Part shown: positions 57,786 to 64,000 of the stretch, one piece after another
Numbering within the stretch: position 1 is the first letter of the stretch
Layout: each line of letters begins with the position of its first letter
DNA from: Gordionus sp. m RMFG-2023
Taxonomy: Eukaryota; Nematomorpha; Gordioida; Chordodea; Parachordodidae
Length of the DNA: 64,000 nt
Direction of reading: 5' to 3'
Assembly: GCF_954871325.1 (NCBI RefSeq)
Contig: NC_088775.1
Location: 18,701,561 to 18,765,560, forward strand
Made by a program: the position numbers and the translations under genes
Notes under the pieces: model-generated
Told to the model about the DNA's origin: nothing
Database searches by the model: none
The model's input: the letters and a program-made list of their open reading frames with translations, nothing else

Positions 57786-58594
57786 CATATTTTAAATTTA
57801 CTTTGGTTGGTTGGAGGGATCATATTATTTGATGCTAAGAATAAAATTTCCAAGTTAATAAGATGGCATATTTTAAATTTACTTTGGTTGGTTGGAGGGA
57901 TCATATTATTTGATGCTAAGAATAAAATTTCCAAGTTAACAAGATGGCATATTTTAAATTTACTTTGGTTAGTTGGAGGGATCATATTATTTGATGCTAA
58001 GAATAAAATTTCCAAGTTAACAAGATGACATATTTTAAATTTACTTTGGTTAGTTGGAGGGATCATATTATTTGATGCTAAGAATAAAATTTCCAAGTTA
58101 ATAAGATGGCATATTTTAAATTTACTTTGGTTGGTTGGAGGGATCATATTATTTGATGCTAAGAATAAAATTTCCAAGTTAATAAGATGGCATATTTTAA
58201 ATTTACTTTGGTTGGTTGGAGGGATCATATTATTTGATGCTAAGAATAAAATTTCCAAGTTAACAAGATGGCATATTTTAAATTTACTTTGGTTAGTTGG
58301 AGGGATCATATTATTTGATGCTACGAATAAAATTTCCAAGTTAACAAGATGACATATTTTAAATTTACTTTGGTTGGTTAGAGGGATCATATTATTTGAT
58401 GCTAAGAATAAAATTTCCAAGTTAACAAGATGACATATTTTAAATTTACTTTGGTTAGTTGGAGGGATCATATTATTTGATGCTAAGAATAAAATTTCCA
58501 AGTTAATAAGATGGCATATTTTAAATACTTTGGTTGGTTGGAGGGATCATATTATTTGATGCTAAGAATAAAATTTCCAGGTTAACAAGATAGC
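57786..58594. repeat. 81-bp satellite array, ten copies
   Basis: Unit CATATTTTAAATTTACTTTG followed by GTTGGTTGGAGGGATCATAT and ATTTGATGCTAAGAATAAAA. The copies differ at only a few positions. Because 81 is divisible by three, open frames run through it on both strands; these are not taken as genes. It sits directly upstream of the first recognisable exon of the MULE gene. Confidence 0.93.
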
Positions 58595-59270
58595 ATATTA
58601 GTAATATATTATATAATTTACCTTGGTTGGTTATGGTCTCAAATGTTGCTGGAGAAAATATTTCAGATAAAATTTTAAAATAAAGTTAGAATTATATTTT
58701 ACTTTGAGTGGCTACTGATATACTATCTACATTTATGGGATCAGCTATAAAATAAATTTTTATAAATTATAAAATTAGAATTATATTTTACTTTGTGTGG
58801 CTATAGATTTAACTTGTGTTATTTCTAAGCAGGCAGGAGCTATAATATAATTATTTTATATAAGATTAACAAAAAATATACCTGTACACTGTTTAGATTT
58901 TTGGAAGATATTATTTTTAAATATCCCTGCACATGATGGCCTGGTCATAGTAGTAATATAACTATCATATTTTCTAAAATGTGACGGAATCTTAAGGTAA
59001 TATGCAGGCTTGTTAACCAATCTTTTAAAAACGATCGACTCCCGATCATGATTTTTTCAAAAAAAGAGGATCGAAATCCAGGATCGTCCTTTTTTCTATT
59101 TAAATTTCTGAAGGAAATTTCTGACCGATGCAAAATTAACTAATATATGTTATAAATTTATTGTAATTGAAAAATAATATAATATAACCGATGCAAAATT
59201 AACTAATATAAAAATAAATTAAATATGGTAGAAATTTATTGTAATTGAATAATAAATATAACAAATATAA
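58595..59270. other. AT-rich non-coding DNA with diverged repeats
   Basis: Two ~115-bp degenerate units (AGAATTATATTTTACTTTG at about 58690 and 58780) look like older relatives of the satellite. A ~75-bp duplication (CCGATGCAAAATTAACTAAT) lies at 59125 and 59190. GATCG-rich sequence at 59028-59090 may be the end of the neighbouring hAT. Confidence 0.55.
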
Positions 59271-59279
59271 TGTATTTAT

Positions 59280-59740
59280 TTATAATTAAAATTAGCTTTT
59301 AATAATAAATTTTTTTCTAAATTATCATCATTTAAACATCCGCGTCTTTCATTTAGAACATGATTAGCTTTACTAAACAAGCGTTCCATAGGAGCGCTTG
59401 ATGGCAAAGGTGTATTATAATCAATAAATATTTTTTTAAAATTAATATAAGTAAAATATTCATGGAATCATCATTTGAATAAAAAATATTTTTAACGGAA
59501 CAAGCATTTTGTACAGTATTTTCCCCAAAAAAAGCATCGATGTCATCCATACATTCATTTGAGGTATCCGCATATGGTTGTTCCTGCATATTTTACAAAT
59601 GGGCAACTAATCTTTCTTTTACCATCATATTTTGTGGCAGATTAATATAAGGCCAATTAAGTTTAAATTTAGGGTGAATCATGGCTGCCAAAATGTTACT
59701 GTCTTCATACAGTGAAGGAAATCTATATTATGGAATGATA
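59280..59740 (-). pseudogene. hAT transposase C-terminal remnant, cut by a LINE
   Basis: The minus strand reads SLYEDSNILAAMIHPKFKLN (about 59650-59720) and, closer to the end, LPSSAPMERLFSKANHVLNE followed by NLEKNLLLKANFN (about 59270-59420), the hAT dimerisation domain. Similar wording in the element at 38028 (SSAPLERLFS, NLLLKANKHLL) suggests a related family. The LINE at 59756 was inserted just upstream of this part. Confidence 0.8.
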
Positions 59741-59755
59741 ATTAATTTATTATTA

Positions 59756-62700
59756 TCGCCGGGGTGGCGGGTAAGATGTACGATTGGAAACACGAGTATG
59801 AACAAAGACGCAGGTTCAATCCTGGTAAGGAACAAAAACTTTCAAAGTTTTTCTTCGATGACTGATGTGTAAAGACATATGGTATGATGAATTTCGGAGC
59901 TTAGAGATGACACCCCTGTCACCGACAGGCCTGGACAGCCGGGTGCTAAGGATACCTGTCCAATAAACAAAATAATAGAAATAAATAGAAATATGAATAT
60001 GAAAGCTAGGGCGTTCCCTCCATGCGACGCGCAGGGTGTAGACCTCCATCCTGTGAAAAATAAAGTAAAGGTCAAAGCAAAGAAGACAAGACTGGCAAGT
60101 TTGAATATTGGGACGCTTAAAGGTAAGACGAGAGAATTGGCATCAATGTTGAACAAGAGAAAAGTTGATATAGCGTGCATACAAGAGACGAAATGGAAAG
60201 GACAGAAGACTTTGATGATTGGAGATGGGTATAAATTGTACTATAATGGACTTGTTAGCAATAGGAACGGTGTCGGCATCATCCTCAGTCAAGATCTAAC
60301 CTCCTCAGTTGTAGAAGTCAACAGGATCTCTGATAGACTAATGAAGATAAAACTCTGCATTGGTCAATCAATACTACACATCCTTTCAGTATATGCTCCT
60401 CAAACGGGTTGCAAGGAAGAGGAGAAAGATGATTTTAGAGCTATCCTTGATGAAGCTGTAATGGAAATCCCTAAGGATGACCTAGTCATAATTGGTGGTG
60501 ACTTAAATGCGCATGTGGGGAAAGCAAGAGATAGCTACAAAAGGCATCATGGTGGTTTTGGATACGGAGAAAGAAATGATGAAGGAGAGCACGTACTGAA
60601 ATTTGCGCAAGCCTTCGACCTTGTCTTAACCAACACCTACTATAGGAAAAAAGACAGTCATTTAATAACATATGAAAGTGGTACTAGGAAAACACAGATA
60701 GATTAAATGCTAATCTCTCGCAAAAGATTAAAAGATGTAATAGACTGCAAAGTCATCCCAGGAGAAGATATCGCCGCGCAACACAAGCTACTAATCATGG
60801 ATTTACAAATCTCAAATAAATCCACTCAAAATAAGATAAAACTGGAACCATGCATCAAATGGGGCAAATTAAAAACAATGACAGATGCCTTTGCAATCAA
60901 TGCAAACATTGAAACAATAGATTCCTCACAAGTCAGTGAAAAAATGTGGAGATACCTTTCATCCAGATTAATAGACACTGCCAAATCGACACTAGGCTTG
61001 ACAAGAGGAGGCAACAAATCATATAAAGAACTATGGTGGTGGAATGAAGAGGTACGAACCACTATACAGGAGAAAAAAGCTCTTTATAAAATATGGTACA
61101 AATCCAAAGACGCAGATGACAAGGCAAGATACAAAAAATCCAAGAGATTAGCTACAAAAGCGGTGGCTAGAGCCAAATCTATGGCATACGATGACATGTA
61201 CGGATCTACATACCAAAGAAGGGCAAAATAAAATATACAGATTAGCCAAACAGCGAGAAAAGAACTCTAGGGATATAAACGGAGCTCCGAAAGTAATCAA
61301 AAATAAAGATGGGAAATTGATAATAAAGGAAAAAGAAATAATGAATAGATGGAAAGAATATTTTCAGGAGCTTCTCAACTTTAATTCCCACATATTGCAT
61401 CTCGACGAACACTCCCCTTGTCAAAACCTTGTACAACCTATAACAGAACAAGAAATAATCACATGCCTCAAGCATATGAAAAACAACAAAGCTAGGGGTC
61501 CAGACGATATTCCAATAGAAAGCCTTAAAGCACTAGGAGATGATGGAATACATCTCCTCACAAATCTGTACAATAAAATACTTGGAAATGAAGAGGTTCC
61601 CCAAAAATGGAGGCAGAGCTATCTAGTTCCTATCTTCAAAAATAAAGGGTATCCACTAATGTCACACTGTCTAAAACTATACGAAAAAATAATAGAAAAA
61701 AGATTGAGAGATATAATCGAAATAGGAGAGACACAGTTTGGCTTTATGCCTGGAAGATCAACAACCGATGCTATCCATGCAATTAGGCAAATGAGTGAAA
61801 AATACAGGGAAAAGAACAAAAAACTACACATGGTCTTTCTCGATCTAGAAAAGGCCTTCGATAGAATCCCAAGAAAACTTATCTGGTGGGCGCTACGCCA
61901 CAAAAAAGTTCCCGAAAAATATTTAAGAATAATACAGGATGTGTATATGGGACATACAACAATGGTCCGTAGCACAACAGGTACTTCAGCAGGCTTCACA
62001 ATAGCCGAAGGAGTTCATCAAGGGTCGGCTCTCAGCCCACTTCTCTTCATTACAGTAAATGTATTAGCACAGTCTATACCTCAAACAGTCCCGTGGAATA
62101 TGATATTTGCAGATGATATTGTGATACTTGCCGAATCCAAGGATGAAATGAAAGAAAGGTTATTGAGTTGGATAAATATCCTAGAAAAGCACGGACTAAA
62201 AGTAAATAGAGAAAAGACTGAGTATATGGTTATAGGAGGAGATGAAACAGAGAGTATTGATATAAATGAATGATGGCAGATATCCGCAATTGAAAGCTGC
62301 AAATATTTGGGCTCCACTATACAAACAAACGGCACAATAGAAAAAGAGATAAAGAGTAAGATTAATCAAGGGTGGTTAAAGTGGAGATCTTTATCTGGAG
62401 TGCTATTTGACAAAAGAATCCCACACAAATTAAAGGGAAAAATTTACAGTTCCATAGTACAACCAACTATTCTATATGGTTCGGAAACATGGCCAACCAA
62501 AGAATCAGACGAGAGAAGTCTACAAACTATGGAGATGAGAATGCTGAGGATGATTGCTGGGGTAACAAGAAAGGATAAGGTGCGCAGTACAAGAATACTA
62601 AATAGTTTAAAGGTAGTGCCCATTAAGACTTAGTTAATGGTAAACAGACTTAGGTGGTATGGGCACACAATGAGAAGGCCTATGAACTACATAGGAAATA

Positions 62701-62893
62701 AAGTTGAAAGTTTGGAAGTGATGGGCAAACGTAAAAGAGGAAGGCCAAAACTTCAATGGGGCCATAAAGTTAGAGCCAATATAAAGAAGTATAAAATAGA
62801 TAAAAGAGATTGTATGAATAACATAAAGTGGAGAGAGATGTTGAAGGAGCTTACCATCAGAAAAGGTGAAAGCTAAAAGAGGAAAAAAAAAAA
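59756..62893 (+). mobile_element. RTE-type LINE, 3.1 kb, near full length, inactive
   Basis: It is flanked by a 15-bp duplication ATTAATTTATTATTA (59741-59755 and 62894-62908) and ends in an A run. The 5' part is non-coding, followed by an AP endonuclease (LASLNIGTLKGKTRELASML, ACIQETKWKG, IIGGDLNAHVGK; about 60080-60700) and a reverse transcriptase (KNNKARGPDDIPIESLKA, FLDLEKAFDRIPRKL, catalytic FADDIVIL; about 61200-62270). A C-terminal segment with RRLRW-like LRWYGHTMRR and KRKRGRPKLQW ends at 62874. Lesions: TAG at 60704, a frameshift near 61200, loss of about a dozen codons near 61650 (NKG joined to LMSHCLKLYE), TGA at 62271 and TAG at 62631. Confidence 0.93.
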
Positions 62894-62908
62894 ATTAATT
62901 TATTATTA

Positions 62909-63128
62909 ATAAGTGTTCATTTTATTCATATTTATAAAGTAAAAGTATATATTGAGCAATCAGCTTGTTAAATTGAGCATACAAATTTTAAGCTTAAGCA
63001 AAATTTAGCAAAAAGTCATGCGAAAAAATCCCTAATTATGGCTGAAAAATAGTAAAGGCGGTACGATACTTTATTTATTTATTTTTCGCTATTCTGATTT
63101 TCGCTGTTTCGTACCTAAATCCTTATTT
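62909..63128. other. Short intergenic/upstream region of SLD5
   Basis: AT-rich; the first part probably continues the hAT remnant cut by the LINE. GGTACGATACTTTATT at 63060 and TTTCGTACC at 63108 face each other weakly. No promoter motif can be called with confidence. Confidence 0.4.
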
Positions 63129-64000
63129 ATGGGTGATTATCAACAGGATGATAGCGATAAAAAGGCAAAAAATTTAATAGACAAATTGAATAAAGTATTA
63201 TAAACAATATTTGCCAACAATTTAATTTATATTTAGGTTTGGATTGATGAAACGTTTTCACCAGATATATTAATCAATAAAATGGGTTTAATACATGACG
63301 TAATGAAAAAAATAAAACAATCAGAGAATTCACAAGATAGTAATGAAGTTGTAGCATCAATACAAAAACTTGAGGTTTAAATTAACGTTAATTTGTTTAT
63401 ATATAGTTTATAGGTTGAAAGATTTAAGTATATTTTAAGTCGTTATGTATTTACAAGATTAAATAAAGTATTTTTATGGATTGGTACATAACAAATATTT
63501 GTTTCTTATAAAGATAGAATTATATTCCCTATATATCATGACCTATAAAGATGATAGTTACATTAATAAATTAACAAATGATGAATATATTTACTGTGCT
63601 GAGTAAAATTTAAGTTATATATAACAAATTTAATCTTTGTTTTAAGATATTACGAAAATTTAAAAACACATTTATTTGAAAATGCTCTTAAAAATATGCC
63701 ATTCAATATGCAAAGTATTGATTACAATAAAATAGGTAAACATTCAAATATTTATCCACCAAAATTTCTTATAGGACATAGACCCAACCTTGAACATTAT
63801 GTATTTATGAAAGCAAATGAAGATATTATAAATGAACACTCTATATTAGATCAAAGCTTAAGGTTTATCATTTATTAAACATTTATATTTTATAATAGTG
63901 ATTTTTTGTCTTAAAATAAATATAATAACATTTTTGTTTTTAATATAAATAAAATTGTTTTGTTTTTAGATAGGCTCTGATCCAAGAATGAATCTGATTT
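63129..64000 (+). CDS. SLD5: GINS complex subunit SLD5 (GINS4), five or more exons, 3' end unresolved
   Basis: Exons 63129-63194, 63237-63374, 63414-63467, 63514-63602 and 63647-about 63862 join in frame through GT...AG introns of 42, 39, 46 and 44 nt. The protein matches SLD5 along its length: VWIDETFSPDILINKM, VERFKYILSRYVFTRLNKIE, YYENLKTHLFENALKNMP, PNLEHYVFMKANED. In the family, SLD5 with PSF1-3 forms GINS, part of the CMG helicase, acting in the nucleus at replication forks. The start ATG gives a short acidic N-terminus as usual. A last exon probably begins at 63970 (IGSDPRMNLI, fitting the C-terminal LI of SLD5), but the donor near 63863 does not join it in frame, so this junction is unresolved. 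The 3' end touches the window edge. Confidence 0.9.

Noticed and set aside
57779-58501. 240-residue minus-strand frame and plus-strand frames over 57807-58352
   Set aside because: Entirely produced by an 81-bp satellite whose length is divisible by three; open on both strands, no independent coding sign.
1-64000. tRNA, rRNA or other structured RNA genes
   Set aside because: I looked for tRNA A/B box patterns and rRNA-like conserved blocks and saw none that were convincing.

Overview
The window is very AT-rich eukaryotic DNA in which a few host-gene sequences are separated by about 62 kb of nested transposable elements. The only host gene I can name is at the right edge: SLD5/GINS4, a subunit of the GINS replication complex, with four introns of only 39-46 nt. 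At the left edge is the 3' part of an unrecognised gene. Introns of the same size (46 and 51 nt) occur in a hAT transposase gene. FLYWCH fingers and the mix of hAT, MULE, Helitron, RTE and Ty3/Gypsy elements suggest a small-bodied or parasitic animal-lineage eukaryote with short introns, but the species cannot be fixed from the sequence.

Layout, left to right. 1-555: partial gene. 650-2520: tandem repeats. 2521-7480: a repeat ending in a hAT-like terminus, split by a 3.8 kb Helitron (2978-6785) whose insertion site can be read from the neighbouring unsplit copy. 7481-12559: broken Ty3/Gypsy fossil A on the minus strand, carrying an inverted copy of the same repeat. 13743-17978: Ty3/Gypsy fossil B on the plus strand, with both LTRs and a 5-bp target duplication. 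18102-23185: a nested cluster of minus-strand LTR fossils between 212-bp direct repeats. 23462-37879: a Mutator-like (MULE) foldback element with arms of ~300-bp units, flanked by a 10-bp target duplication and split by a young 9.6 kb Ty3/Gypsy element F (24319-33917).

38028-39382: deleted hAT with an 8-bp target duplication. 39463-41272: relic of a foldback repeat. 41273-51652: a decayed intron-containing hAT that has received three MITEs and a 5.6 kb foldback element (45202-50839) built from about 36 copies of a ~118-bp unit around the palindrome GACAATTGTC. 51653-54255: AT-rich DNA with a minisatellite and an orphan FLYWCH finger. 54264-56081: hAT of the ZMYM1/TTF-finger type. 56364-57752: minus-strand FLYWCH-MULE transposase, followed by a 10-copy, 81-bp satellite. 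59280-59740: another hAT remnant, cut by an RTE-type LINE (59756-62893, 15-bp target duplication). 63129 to the end: SLD5.

The elements do not form a pathway. They are a record of nested insertion, and most junctions can be read to the base because target duplications survive. The most distinctive structures are the two foldback elements (one MULE-type, one hAT-type) and the young Gypsy element F, which has an expanded repeat linker inside pol, membrane-type segments in its gag-position frames and an extra zinc-knuckle frame next to its 3' LTR.
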